Source: JBOGOC01 sp050747525 (GTDB lineage Bacteria > Acidobacteriota > Polarisedimenticolia > JACPZX01 > DASXTC01). Taken from it: a stretch of DNA of 64,000 nucleotides. The DNA is taken from positions 1 to 64,000 of the forward strand of contig JBOGOC010000001.1 of NCBI GenBank assembly GCA_050747525.1, in the 5' to 3' direction. The translations under genes and the position numbers were made by a program. Below, in pieces: positions 51,077-60,018 of the stretch; the first letter of the stretch is position 1, and each line of letters begins with the position of its first letter. The notes under the pieces are model-generated. The model saw only the letters and a list, made by a program, of their open reading frames with translations. It did no database searches and was not told the origin of the DNA.

Positions 51077-53896
51077 ATGCGCAGCGCCGTGGTCTTTGTC
51101 TTTTTCGTGGTCCTGTTTGTCGCTGCAATCCAGCCAGCCGCGGCGCAATGTCCTCCAGCCCGATTGGGAGCGGTAGTCGAAGCATCCGCCAACGAGCTTT
51201 CCTGGATCAACACGACGGGGGCGCCCGTTCTCCTCGTGCCCGGGCTGGTCAGCCCCACGTCGATGGTGCTCAACGGAGCACGCACCCTGGCCTACGTCCT
51301 GGAGGGCAACGGCGAGCTGTCCTCCTACAATTTCTCCACAGGCGCCGTGACGTTGATCGCGTCGGGGATAGCGAGTCCATCCGATCTTGCCCTGGCGCCG
51401 AGCGAGACGGTTGCCTACGTCTCGGCGAGCGCTGCACTGTCCGCCGTGGACCTGGCGACAGGAGCCATCACTCTCATCACGACTGGATTGACCGGCGGCT
51501 CTCCGATCGCCGTCAATCCCGCCGGCACGACGGCCTACGTGACGATCCCTCCATGCTGCGGCACGCTGGCCAGCGTCAACCTCACCACCGGCGCGATCAC
51601 CACGCTGGCGGCCGGCTTGCCCAACATCTACGAGTTCGCCTTGAACACGGCCGGCACGCGGCTCTACTGGGTGGATGGCACCTTCCCGGGTGGCCCTCTG
51701 CGGGCCTGGAATTTCAGCAGCAGCTCCGTCCTTGTCTTCGGCGCGTCCTTGAACGGCGCGACTCAGGTTACGCTCAATGCCGCCGGGAACACCGCCTTCG
51801 TCCACGTTCAGGGGGACGGAGAACTCGCGTCCATCACGATACCGGCGGGGGTCAGGACGGCCATCGCTTCCGGCACGCCCTCCACCGAGAGCATCGCGCT
51901 GAATGCCGGTGAGACCGCCGTTCAGGCTCTTTCTCCGAGTGGTGAAATCCTTTCCGTCGACGTCGGTACAGGGGCCATCTCGGTCATCAGAGAATCCCTG
52001 ACAGGTCCGCTCTCGATGGCCGTCAACGCCACGCAACGGACCGCATTCGTTGGCGAGGGGGGCGGTCAGCTCTCGGCGGTCGACCTGATCACGGGCGGCA
52101 TCACCCGCATCCCCGCCACGCTGCTCGGGGACGTCAATGCCGTCGCACTCAACTCCTCCCAGACCGTCGCCTACGTGGGCGTCGGTCCCGTCGTGCTGTC
52201 GGTAAACCTGTCGACGGGCGCGACGTCCACGATCGCGACCTTGCCGGGTGCCGGCACGCCCGGCATGGTGACAGGATTGGCGATCAACCCGGCTGGAACG
52301 CTCGTCTATGCGACACAGGTTCTGGGCGCCTTGTCCAGCGTCAACCTGGCCACCGGCGCTATCACGCCGATCGTGGCTGGTGGCGGTGGGCTCGGTGTTC
52401 CGAACGACATCGTGCTCAACGCGGCAGGCACGACCGCGTTCGTTCCGGAGACGGGCACGGGCGAGGTTTCATCGGTGGCCCTGGCCACCGGCGTGGTCAC
52501 TCTCGAAGGAGCCGGCCTGACGTCCCCCAACGGTATCGACCTCAACGCCGCCGAGACGCTGCTCTACGTCACCGAAGGGGGAAGCGGCGAGCTGTCCACC
52601 GTCAACATCGCCACCGGGGTGGTCACACCGGTCACCCCCGGACTGACCGTCCCCGCGGGCGTGTCTCTGGCGACTCCCAACGGCTTCGCCGCGATCCTTC
52701 CGTCGCGGCAGAATCCCTCGACCGGCGGCCAGGTGGCGGCCTGCACGTTCGTGAACGCTCAAAGCTCGGGGGAGCCCGTCGGCGGCTACGGCCTCACTCT
52801 GTCCTGGGACCCGAACGTCCTCTCGTTCGCCTACTGGACCCCGGGCGACCCGCCGTTCAATACACCTGTTGTCAACACGAGCGAGGTGGCATCGGGGACC
52901 CTGAGGTTCGCCGACACCGACACCACCGGAGCGTGTGTGGATACCCATCCGCTGTGCGCCGCGTTCGACGTGATCGGAGCGGGCGGCTCCAGCTCACCGC
53001 TGAATCTCGACGTGACCTCCCTGTTCACCGCGGGGACCTTCACCAACCTGACGCCCACGGCGACGGAGAGAAACGCGGCCATCCAGGTCCCCTTGCTCTG
53101 CATTTCCGGCGACGTGAACGGGGACAACGCCGTCAACTCGGGCGACGCCCTCATCATCCTCTCCGACGAAATCGGGCTGCCCATCCCGGCCGGCTCGGCA
53201 GCCTTGATTGCGGCCGGGTGCGGCGACGCCAACGGAGACAGTGCGACCGACTCGATCGATGCGAACGTCATCCTGACCTATGAAGTCGGATTGCCGGTCG
53301 GTCCAGGCTTTCCGGTCGGAACGCCCCTCTCCACACCGCCGACGTTCGATGCGTGCCCGGCCTGCTCGGACGGCACCGTGGCCCCGGCAACTTCAGATCA
53401 GCCGTCCGCCCTCCGGCGCGAGGTCGCGGCTGCTCTGACGGCCGATCCAGGACCGGTGGAACGGCAGGTTGCCGGCCGGCTGACCGCCCTGCCGGAGAAA
53501 CCCAAGCGCGGCCAGGTTTTCGACCTCACGATATCGCTGGACATGAATGCCGCGCTGCTGCTCGGCAGCTACGCGGCGCGTATCGTCTGGGACCCGGCGA
53601 AGTTCGAGTTCCTGGAGATCCTGGACAGCAGCACGCCGTTCGGGGATCCGCTGGTGAACACCACGAACGCGGGCGCGGGAGAGCTCCGATTCGCCGATGC
53701 CCATCCCTCCGGGGTTGGAGGCTCGGTGAACATCCTGACGGTCAGGTTGAAGGCCCGGCGCACGCTGCCTCAGATCGAAACCGACGTCAGCCTGTCCTTC
53801 ACATCCATGGGGGCCCCCGGCCCGAGCTTCGAGAACCTGCTCCCCGCCCTGGCGCCCCTGTCGGAGCGCATGCAGAAGGAGGGGGACCCGAGGTGA
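51077..53896 (+). CDS. Secreted beta-propeller/cohesin/dockerin multidomain protein
   Basis: About 939 aa from the ATG at 51077 (GGAGGT six bases upstream). Signal peptide VVFVFFVVLFVAAIQPAAAQ. Residues about 30-520 form YVTN/NHL-like propeller repeats with the recurring pattern STGAVTLIASGI...AYV. A cohesin-like module follows (SWDPNVLSFAYWTPGD...NTSEVASGTLRFADTD), then a dockerin-like calcium pair (GDVNGDNAVNSGDALIILSDE and GDANGDSATDSIDANVIL), then a second cohesin-like module (RIVWDPAKFEFLEIL...NAGAGELRFADAHPSG). It is extracellular or surface-exposed. Cohesin plus dockerin in one chain suggests self-assembly or docking of partners. GTGA overlaps the next gene. Confidence 0.82.
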   Translation: MRSAVVFVFFVVLFVAAIQPAAAQCPPARLGAVVEASANELSWINTTGAPVLLVPGLVSPTSMVLNGARTLAYVLEGNGELSSYNFSTGAVTLIASGIASPSDLALAPSETVAYVSASAALSAVDLATGAITLITTGLTGGSPIAVNPAGTTAYVTIPPCCGTLASVNLTTGAITTLAAGLPNIYEFALNTAGTRLYWVDGTFPGGPLRAWNFSSSSVLVFGASLNGATQVTLNAAGNTAFVHVQGDGELASITIPAGVRTAIASGTPSTESIALNAGETAVQALSPSGEILSVDVGTGAISVIRESLTGPLSMAVNATQRTAFVGEGGGQLSAVDLITGGITRIPATLLGDVNAVALNSSQTVAYVGVGPVVLSVNLSTGATSTIATLPGAGTPGMVTGLAINPAGTLVYATQVLGALSSVNLATGAITPIVAGGGGLGVPNDIVLNAAGTTAFVPETGTGEVSSVALATGVVTLEGAGLTSPNGIDLNAAETLLYVTEGGSGELSTVNIATGVVTPVTPGLTVPAGVSLATPNGFAAILPSRQNPSTGGQVAACTFVNAQSSGEPVGGYGLTLSWDPNVLSFAYWTPGDPPFNTPVVNTSEVASGTLRFADTDTTGACVDTHPLCAAFDVIGAGGSSSPLNLDVTSLFTAGTFTNLTPTATERNAAIQVPLLCISGDVNGDNAVNSGDALIILSDEIGLPIPAGSAALIAAGCGDANGDSATDSIDANVILTYEVGLPVGPGFPVGTPLSTPPTFDACPACSDGTVAPATSDQPSALRREVAAALTADPGPVERQVAGRLTALPEKPKRGQVFDLTISLDMNAALLLGSYAARIVWDPAKFEFLEILDSSTPFGDPLVNTTNAGAGELRFADAHPSGVGGSVNILTVRLKARRTLPQIETDVSLSFTSMGAPGPSFENLLPALAPLSERMQKEGDPR

Positions 53897-54702
53897 AACG
53901 ACTGGCCGCGCATTTTCTCGTGCTGACCCTGGCGTCGGCTTCATCCTTCGCTCAGGTCGTCGGAGAGATCAGACCAGGTTCGAGCGTTGCGTTGACCGGC
54001 GGCACGGTCACCATCGGCATCGACATCACGACAGGCCCTGGTGTCTCGCTGGGAAGCTACGGCGCGGCGCTCGAGTGGGATCCCGCGCTTCTGCAGTACG
54101 ACAGCGACACATCGGGGGGCCAGCCTCCCTTCGACACGGCCCTTGTGAACCGGACCAGCACCGCGGCCGGCCGGCTGAGCTTCAGCGATGCGTCGCCGGG
54201 CGGGGGCACCGGGCGCATCAATGTACTCAATGTCACCTTTCGAGTGCTGGTTCAGCCTCCCGGCACGGCGACGTTCGACCTCGAGCTCACGTCTCTCTTC
54301 TCATCAGGGTCCTTTCAGGACTTGAGACCTTCCGCGATCGTCAACGATGGGTCGACATGCGCGGAGGATCTCGTCTATGACCTGGTGTTGAGCAATCCTG
54401 CGGGCACGGTGCTGAGCTGGGTACCGATCGGCGGCGGCCAACCCTACGCTGTCATCCGAGGCATGGTGGACCAGCTCTCGGCTGACGGCCTGGCCGTTCA
54501 TCTTGGCTTCGTGACGTGCCTGGAGATCTCCGGGGATACGACCACCGGTGCGGGAGCCGAACCGGCAAACCCCGACACGGCCGTGCCGCCCCTGAACCGG
54601 GCCTTCTTCTATCAGGTGCGGACCCAGACGGCGGGGAGCACCTATGGATTTGCAGACAACTGCACGATGGAACGCGTCGTGGACGGCGGAGACTGCCCGT
54701 GA
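53893..54702 (+). CDS. Secreted cohesin-domain protein
   Basis: 269 aa from the GTG at 53893, overlapping the previous stop. Signal peptide LAAHFLVLTLASASSFAQ, then a cohesin-like module (IDITTGPGVSLGSYGAALEWDPALLQYDSD, LVNRTSTAAGRLSFSDASPGG, GTATFDLELTSLFSSG). A C-terminal domain of unknown type follows (WVPIGGGQPYAVIRGMVDQL ... ACF-like cysteines in FADNCTMERVVDGGDCP). The module resembles both cohesins of the neighbour, so it may bind the dockerin-like pair there. No glycoside hydrolase is nearby, so this is not an obvious cellulosome. Confidence 0.8.
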   Translation: MKRLAAHFLVLTLASASSFAQVVGEIRPGSSVALTGGTVTIGIDITTGPGVSLGSYGAALEWDPALLQYDSDTSGGQPPFDTALVNRTSTAAGRLSFSDASPGGGTGRINVLNVTFRVLVQPPGTATFDLELTSLFSSGSFQDLRPSAIVNDGSTCAEDLVYDLVLSNPAGTVLSWVPIGGGQPYAVIRGMVDQLSADGLAVHLGFVTCLEISGDTTTGAGAEPANPDTAVPPLNRAFFYQVRTQTAGSTYGFADNCTMERVVDGGDCP

Positions 54703-54859
54703 CCCTCTGACGACGAGCCGGGGCCCGCGACGGCCATCGCCTCCGGCGTCGCTTCGGCATCAGCCCCAGCCAGTGCAGTTCTTTCAGGATGAAAGGAAGC
54801 AGGACGAGAAGCCTGGGAAGCTCCCCTCGCACGACGTCCCAGGAAATCGACGCCGGGAG

Positions 54860-55298
54860 GGCCGGCCGAAAAAGCGGGGAGCCAGGCAGGAGTGTCCTGG
54901 CGGTATCTTCCGTAGTCATCGCCATACCAGCGCAGGAGCCTCGGCTCCTCGTAGAAGGCGATCACCAGGGAATAGACCAGCCAGCCCCAGACAAGCACGA
55001 TGGGAACCAGCCAAGAGCAGCTCGGGGGCGATCGTCAGCCCGCCCAGGACCAGCCGACGTACAGAGGATTGCGGATCATCCCGTAAGGCCCGCTCGAGCA
55101 TAGAGATCGCTCGCTGCGTTACGCGTAGGCGCAGTGCGCTGACGCCCAGCTCCGGACCGCGAGCTCCGACAGGCAGACCAGCACGGCCGCCGGGCCCACC
55201 CACGCGGCCTCGCGTTCCCAGCGATCCGAGAACAGGGCGTAGGCCAGCGGCAGGGCGGCGATCACGTTCCGCAGATGGAACAGGGTCCTCGAGACCAT
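54860..55298 (-). pseudogene. Decayed isoprenylcysteine/phospholipid methyltransferase-like gene
   Basis: Minus-strand remnants in order: MVSRTLFHLRNVIAALPLAY (start 55298), LAVRSWASAH, then SGPYGMIRNPLYVGW, then LVWGWLVYSLVIAFYEEP and LLRWYGDDYGRYRQDTPAWLP. These are the signature pieces of ICMT-family membrane methyltransferases, which methylate isoprenylcysteine or small lipids. The frame carries in-frame stops at 55119-55121 (TAA) and 55035-55037 (TGA). Between the fragments a second frame fits better (HLRLRVTQRAISML and LTIAPELLLAG), implying compensated indels. No single intact frame exists. Sequencing indels are the alternative, but the flanking genes are clean. Confidence 0.72.
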
Positions 55299-55333
55299 GC
55301 GCGTTCGAGGAGGGCGGCAAGAATCCTTCGATC

Positions 55334-55342
55334 TGCTAGTCT
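55334..55342 (+). promoter_or_regulatory. Extended -10 (TGcTAGTCT), leaderless kinase transcript
   Basis: TG-C-TAGTCT ends eight bases before the ATG at 55351, with no ribosome-binding site between them. Confidence 0.42.
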
Positions 55343-55350
55343 TTGCCGCC

Positions 55351-58002
55351 ATGCCACTCGCGACAGGAACCCGCCTCGGCCCCTACGAGATCCTCTCTCC
55401 GCTTGGCGCCGGCGGGATGGGCGAGGTCTACCGGGCCCGGGACACGCGGCTCGATCGCACGGTGGCCCTCAAGGTGCTTGCCACGCATCTGTCCTCGAGC
55501 ACCGAGAGCCGCCAGCGGTTCGAGCGCGAGGCGCGGGCTGTCTCCAGCCTCAGCCATCCCCACATCTGCACGCTGTACGACGTCGGCAATCAGGACGGCA
55601 TCGACTATCTGGTGATGGAGTACCTGGAAGGAGAGACGCTCGACGCGCGCCTGCAGCGAGGGCCGCTGTCCACCTCCGAAATGCTCGCTTGCGCGACCGA
55701 AGTGGCCGACGCCCTGGACCGGGCCCACCGCCAGGGCATGGTCCACCGCGACCTGAAGCCAGGCAACATCATGCTGACGAAAGCAGGAGCCAAGCTGCTC
55801 GATTTCGGCCTGGCCAGGACGCTCGAGACACGCGCCCCCTCTGCGTTGACCGCCTCACCCACCATGACCACGCCTCTCACCGCCGAGGGGATGATCGTGG
55901 GCACCTTCCAGTACATGGCCCCCGAGCAGCTCGAAGGCAAGGAGGCCGACGCGCGCAGCGACCTGTTCGCCTTCGGCGCGGTGATGTACGAGATGGCCAC
56001 CGGTCAGCGGGCCTTCTCCGGGAAGACGCATGCCAGCCTGATAGCCTCGATCCTGAAGGAGGAGCCCCGGCCGCTCGCCGATCTCGCGCCTCTGGCCCCG
56101 CCCGCTTTGCAGAGGATCGTCTCGCAGTGCCTGGCCAAGGACCCCGATGATCGATGGCAGAGCGCCGGAGACCTCAAGCGTGAGCTGCGGTGGATCGCAA
56201 ACAGCGGCTCGTCCGCCGCGGCGGTTTCCACGGCGGCTGCGGCCTCCTCCACCGCGCGCCGCGGCATGCCGCGATGGGCGCTCCTGACGGCGGCCGTCCT
56301 GCTGGGCGCGGCGCTCTTCGTTCTCGGTCATTCGATGCGCCCCTCGGAGCCAGTGCGCCTGCTTCATCTGGCGCTTCCCCTGCCGGAAGGCACCACCCTG
56401 GACAACCAGGACGCATCCCTGGCGCTCTCACCCGACGGCCGGACGCTCGCCTTCGTCGCCGCCGCCCCTTCGACCCGGCACCAGGTATGGACGCGCGCAC
56501 TGGACGGCTCGGAGGCGCAGCCGCTCGCGGGGACGGACGGAGCCAGCTACCCCTTCTGGTCCCCGGACGGACGGTTCATCGGGTTCTTCGCGGAAGGGAA
56601 GCTCAGGAAGATCCCGGCGGGCGGCGGAACGATCCAGACGCTGTGCGAAGCCCCCGACGGCCGCGGAGCCAGCTGGAGCACCAAGGGGATCATCGTTTTC
56701 TCCCCCGCCCCGTTCTCGGGGCTTCAGCAGGTGTCCGCGGCCGGCGGCACCCCCTCCCCGCTCACGGAGCCCGAAGAGAAGGGAATGACCCACCGGCTGC
56801 CGCACTTCCTGCCCGACGGCGAGAGCCTGCTCTTCTTCATCGGGAACACCCTGATCGAGAAGGCCAACGGCGTGTTCGCGGTCAACCTGAAGACCAAGGC
56901 CATCACGCGCGTGGCGCAGGAACTCAGCGGGGCCCAGATCGCTCCGCCCGGACACATCGCCTTCATCCGGGAAGGGAACCTCATGGTGCAGCCCTTCGAT
57001 GTCGACCGCATCGCCGTCTCGGGCGAGGCCGTCCCGATCGCCGAAGGAGTGACCTACAACCTGAACCGCTGGACCGGGCAGTTCGCCTTCTCCTCGACCG
57101 GCTTGCTCGCCTTCCATTCGGACGGCCCGGGACAGCAGGCTCAGCTCACCTGGTTCGACCTGGACGGGAAGAAGCTGGCCACCGTCGGCGAGCCGGGCCC
57201 CCTCAGGGCCCTTTCCGTGTCTCCTGACGGAAAACGGGCGGCCGTGGTCGTGCCCGGCACGGCTTCGTCCGACCTGTGGCTCTACGACCTGGAGAGCGGT
57301 CTCGGATCGCGATTCACGTTCGCGGCCAACGGGACATTCTTCGATGTTCCCCGCTGGTCGCCCGACAGCCGCCACATCGCCTACAGCAACGCCGCCATAG
57401 GAGAGATCCTCGTCAAGGCGGTCGACGGCAGCGCGCCCGAGCGCGTCGTGCTGAAGGGGGCGGTGGCCAACAGGGAGGCCGATGGCTGGTCACCGGACGG
57501 ATCCCTGCTCGTGGTGCGCGTGCAGAGCGGAACCTCCTACGATGAATGGATCGTCCCGATGGACGGACGCCAGGAGCCGCACGCCTTCATCGCCTCGCCG
57601 GCCAGCGACATCAGCGCCGGCTTCTCGCCGGACGGACGCTGGTTCTCCTATGTGTCCAACGAGTCAGGCCGCGGCGAGCTCTACGTGGTCCCCTACCCCG
57701 GCCCCGGCGGCAAGTGGCAGATCTCGAAGGACGGGGCCAGCTTCGCCGTATGGCTTGGCAGGGGACTGAGCCTTCTCTACCAGACCGAGGAAGGACGCCT
57801 CATGACCGTGGACCTGCAGGCGTCCGGACCGAACCTGCAGATCGGCCAGGCCCGACCCGCCTTCGGCGGCGCCGCGCTGCGCGCCAGCTGGGATATCGTC
57901 CCCGGCTCCAGCCGCATTCTGGCCGCCATGCCCGTCGGCCAGACCAGCACCCAGACCCTCGACCTGCTGGTCAACTGGCGCGAGGCTCTGGCGCAGCGCT
58001 GA
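55351..58002 (+). CDS. Transmembrane Ser/Thr protein kinase with TolB/WD40-like sensor propeller
   Basis: About 883 aa from the leaderless ATG at 55351. Kinase domain residues 9-280: glycine loop LGAGGMGEVYRA, VALKVL (Lys), catalytic HRDLKPGN, DFG in LLDFGLART, activation end GTFQYMAPEQL. A single helix (ALLTAAVLLGAALFVLGH) near residue 320 puts the C-terminal region outside. There, beta-propeller blades repeat ALSPDGRTLAFVAA, FWSPDGRFIGFF, SVSPDGKRAAVVVP, WSPDSRHIAYSN, FSPDGRWFSYVSN. The architecture is abundant in Acidobacteriota and a few other phyla. It should phosphorylate cytoplasmic targets in response to an external ligand. Confidence 0.92.
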   Translation: MPLATGTRLGPYEILSPLGAGGMGEVYRARDTRLDRTVALKVLATHLSSSTESRQRFEREARAVSSLSHPHICTLYDVGNQDGIDYLVMEYLEGETLDARLQRGPLSTSEMLACATEVADALDRAHRQGMVHRDLKPGNIMLTKAGAKLLDFGLARTLETRAPSALTASPTMTTPLTAEGMIVGTFQYMAPEQLEGKEADARSDLFAFGAVMYEMATGQRAFSGKTHASLIASILKEEPRPLADLAPLAPPALQRIVSQCLAKDPDDRWQSAGDLKRELRWIANSGSSAAAVSTAAAASSTARRGMPRWALLTAAVLLGAALFVLGHSMRPSEPVRLLHLALPLPEGTTLDNQDASLALSPDGRTLAFVAAAPSTRHQVWTRALDGSEAQPLAGTDGASYPFWSPDGRFIGFFAEGKLRKIPAGGGTIQTLCEAPDGRGASWSTKGIIVFSPAPFSGLQQVSAAGGTPSPLTEPEEKGMTHRLPHFLPDGESLLFFIGNTLIEKANGVFAVNLKTKAITRVAQELSGAQIAPPGHIAFIREGNLMVQPFDVDRIAVSGEAVPIAEGVTYNLNRWTGQFAFSSTGLLAFHSDGPGQQAQLTWFDLDGKKLATVGEPGPLRALSVSPDGKRAAVVVPGTASSDLWLYDLESGLGSRFTFAANGTFFDVPRWSPDSRHIAYSNAAIGEILVKAVDGSAPERVVLKGAVANREADGWSPDGSLLVVRVQSGTSYDEWIVPMDGRQEPHAFIASPASDISAGFSPDGRWFSYVSNESGRGELYVVPYPGPGGKWQISKDGASFAVWLGRGLSLLYQTEEGRLMTVDLQASGPNLQIGQARPAFGGAALRASWDIVPGSSRILAAMPVGQTSTQTLDLLVNWREALAQR

Positions 58003-58017
58003 GCCGCGGTCCCGTGA

Positions 58018-58470
58018 CTAACGGCGCGGGAGAGGCTCCCAGACCCACTGCTCGGCGCGCTCCCTCCCTCCGGACGGTCCTTCCACGCGCGCATTGAGGC
58101 GTCCGGCTTCGTCCAGCCAATACAGGATCCGTTGCGGGAAGTCGTGCTTGAGGTTCTCGAACACGACGCGCCGGGCGGTCGACTCCTTGAGAGGAAAGTC
58201 GGTCGGCGCCTGGCCGCGCGGCATCGCGACGTAGACGATCCCGTCGGGACGAGCCTCGATGCGGAGGAACTCGAAGAAGGCCTTGCCGGACGGCAGGACG
58301 TCGCGGTGCATCCCCACCATCAGGCCGCCGCGCGGCGACGTCCAGTGCTCTTCCATCGCAACCCCTTCTTGCTCCGAGCCCCAGGCTCCCGCCATCCAGG
58401 ACAGATCCTCCAGCGCGGGGGTACCCGCGGCGGACAGCACCAGCAACAGCGTGGCAACCATCATGGCCAT
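58018..58470 (-). CDS. DUF6265-like exported protein
   Basis: 150 aa. Short signal peptide (MMVATLLLVLSAAGTPA), then LSWMAGAWGSEQEGVAMEEHWTSPRGGLMVGMHRD, a tryptophan-rich lipocalin-like start typical of the DUF6265 family, then FFEFLRIEARPDGIVYVAMPRGQAPTDF. Ends WVWEPLPRR. No enzymatic motif; the fold is probably a small beta-barrel binding a ligand. GGAGGGGAG precedes the ATG. It follows the AraC regulator by 22 nt on the same strand. Confidence 0.78.
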   Translation of the reverse strand: MAMMVATLLLVLSAAGTPALEDLSWMAGAWGSEQEGVAMEEHWTSPRGGLMVGMHRDVLPSGKAFFEFLRIEARPDGIVYVAMPRGQAPTDFPLKESTARRVVFENLKHDFPQRILYWLDEAGRLNARVEGPSGGRERAEQWVWEPLPRR

Positions 58471-58492
58471 CTCCCCTCCTGTGAGACCGGAA

Positions 58493-59344
58493 TCATACCC
58501 GGGGTCCCGGGGAGTCCGTCTTGGACGAATGCGACATCAGGTCCGACAGCGAGCGGGGTTGCCTGACGAAGGCCCGCGGAGGGACTCCCGCGAACTCCCT
58601 GAAGTCGCGGATCATGTGGGACTGGTCGAAGTAGCCGCACGACAGGGCGACGTCGACCCACGCGGGGGGCTCGCCCGCGGGCAGCGCGCGCACGGCCCCC
58701 ACCGCCCGCCGGAAGCGGATGATGCGCGCGAAGGTGCGCGGCGAAAGCCCCACCTGCGCGGCGAACCGGCGCTCGAGCTGGCGGCGGCTGCGTCCCAGGG
58801 TCCGCGCGAGCTCGGCCAGGTCCACACGGCCGCAGGCCGCCTCGATCTCCGCCACCGCCCACTCGATGCCGGCGTCGCGCCGGCGCGACGTGCCCAGCCG
58901 CCGCATCAACGAATGCTCGAGCAGGTCCACTCGGCCGTCGTCGCGCGGGGTGTCCTGCATGCGCGCCAGAAGTTCGTGCGCTTCCCCGCCCCACAGGGAT
59001 TCCAGATCGATGGTCAGGCCGGCCAGCTCCGAGGCGGGCGCATCGAGCAGCGTCCGCCCCCCGGCGGGAGACAGCCGCACGCCCACCACGTCCACGACGC
59101 CCGATGGCTTCAGAGGAAGAGGGCCGCGGATCTGACCCGCCGCAAGGACCGGGGACTGAGGCTGCGGACCGGAAGGGCCGTCGAGCCGCAGGAAAGGATC
59201 TCCCAGATGAAAGATCAGCTCCGAACGGCCGTCCGGGAGCACCTGCTCGGAGTCACCGGCATCGCTCCCCGCTCCCTGGAGGATCCAGATCCGCTCCACG
59301 TGCGGGCGCAGTGAGGGATGCGGCGCGATCTCGGCGTAGCGCAC
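58493..59344 (-). CDS. AraC-family transcriptional regulator
   Basis: 283 aa. The N-terminal about 160 residues carry a DUF6597-like ligand domain (MRYAEIAPHPSLRPHVERIW, PDGRSELIFHLGDPF). The C-terminal double helix-turn-helix is DLAELARTLGRSRRQLERRFAAQVGLSPRTFARIIRFRRAV followed by WVDVALSCGYFDQSHMIRDFREFAGVPPRAF, the full AraC signature. The effector is unknown. It lies 7 nt after sixA, so the two are probably cotranscribed, with the DUF6265-like gene downstream. Confidence 0.9.
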   Translation of the reverse strand: MRYAEIAPHPSLRPHVERIWILQGAGSDAGDSEQVLPDGRSELIFHLGDPFLRLDGPSGPQPQSPVLAAGQIRGPLPLKPSGVVDVVGVRLSPAGGRTLLDAPASELAGLTIDLESLWGGEAHELLARMQDTPRDDGRVDLLEHSLMRRLGTSRRRDAGIEWAVAEIEAACGRVDLAELARTLGRSRRQLERRFAAQVGLSPRTFARIIRFRRAVGAVRALPAGEPPAWVDVALSCGYFDQSHMIRDFREFAGVPPRAFVRQPRSLSDLMSHSSKTDSPGPRV

Positions 59345-59351
59345 GGCGCCG

Positions 59352-59846
59352 TCAGTCCACGGCGATGGCGGCCAGCAGGGCCGCCGGGACCAGCAGGCTC
59401 AACACTCCGGGGCGCCCTTCGATCAGATCGGCCCAGCCGGGAGTCTCCACACCGCACAGCGTCCCCTTGCCGAAGGGGACAGTGACGCGCGCCCCGATAG
59501 CCTCCATGGCCATGAGGCCCATGTCCGGCTGGTGCCCCACGACCAGCACCGACCCGCCCGCGTGCCGCGCGCCCAGCGCGGCCGCCAGCGGCTTGAGCCG
59601 CGCGCCCGGGCCCGCCTCCTGCAGGACGTGACAGACCCCCGGGCCGGGGCGGGTCGAGTCAGTCATGAGCGAGGCCGTCGCCAGAGCGCGGCGCAGGGGG
59701 CTGCAGTAGATGGCATCGAAGGTAACGCCCAGATGCGCCAACCCTCGCGATGCCCCGGTCATCAGCCGCACCCCTACGGCGGACAGGGGCGGGTCGTCGC
59801 CGGGGCCGTCGGCAGGGCCGTGACGCATCAGGTACAGGATGGCCAT
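59352..59846 (-). CDS. sixA: Phosphohistidine phosphatase SixA family
   Basis: 164 aa from the ATG at 59846 (MAILYLMRHG); the frame extends to 59891 but the extra residues precede the family start. RHG (His9) is the histidine-phosphatase catalytic motif, with the second Arg in YCSPLRRALATA and the second His in VLVVGHQPDM. SixA removes phosphate from phosphohistidine, for example on HPt domains or PTS proteins. A minus-strand TACAAT (59984-59989) may be its distant -10. Space 59847-60018 otherwise shows nothing. Confidence 0.85.
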   Translation of the reverse strand: MAILYLMRHGPADGPGDDPPLSAVGVRLMTGASRGLAHLGVTFDAIYCSPLRRALATASLMTDSTRPGPGVCHVLQEAGPGARLKPLAAALGARHAGGSVLVVGHQPDMGLMAMEAIGARVTVPFGKGTLCGVETPGWADLIEGRPGVLSLLVPAALLAAIAVD

Positions 59847-60018
59847 GCGGGACCACAGGAGCGGGGTCTGGGCCATCGCCCGGCTCGCCAAGGAGGGGAT
59901 CCGCCGGGCCGGCGGGTCTCGGCAAGCCGAATGCGATGACCCATTCCAGGAGCGGCAGGCCGCCGCCCGTTTGACACAAACAGATTGTAGAACGCCGCCA
60001 TTCCCTTCGCCCGCCGGC

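Noticed and set aside
59971..59996. Plus-strand TTGACA...TAGAAC as a promoter
   Set aside because: Spacing is about 12 bp and no plus-strand gene follows.
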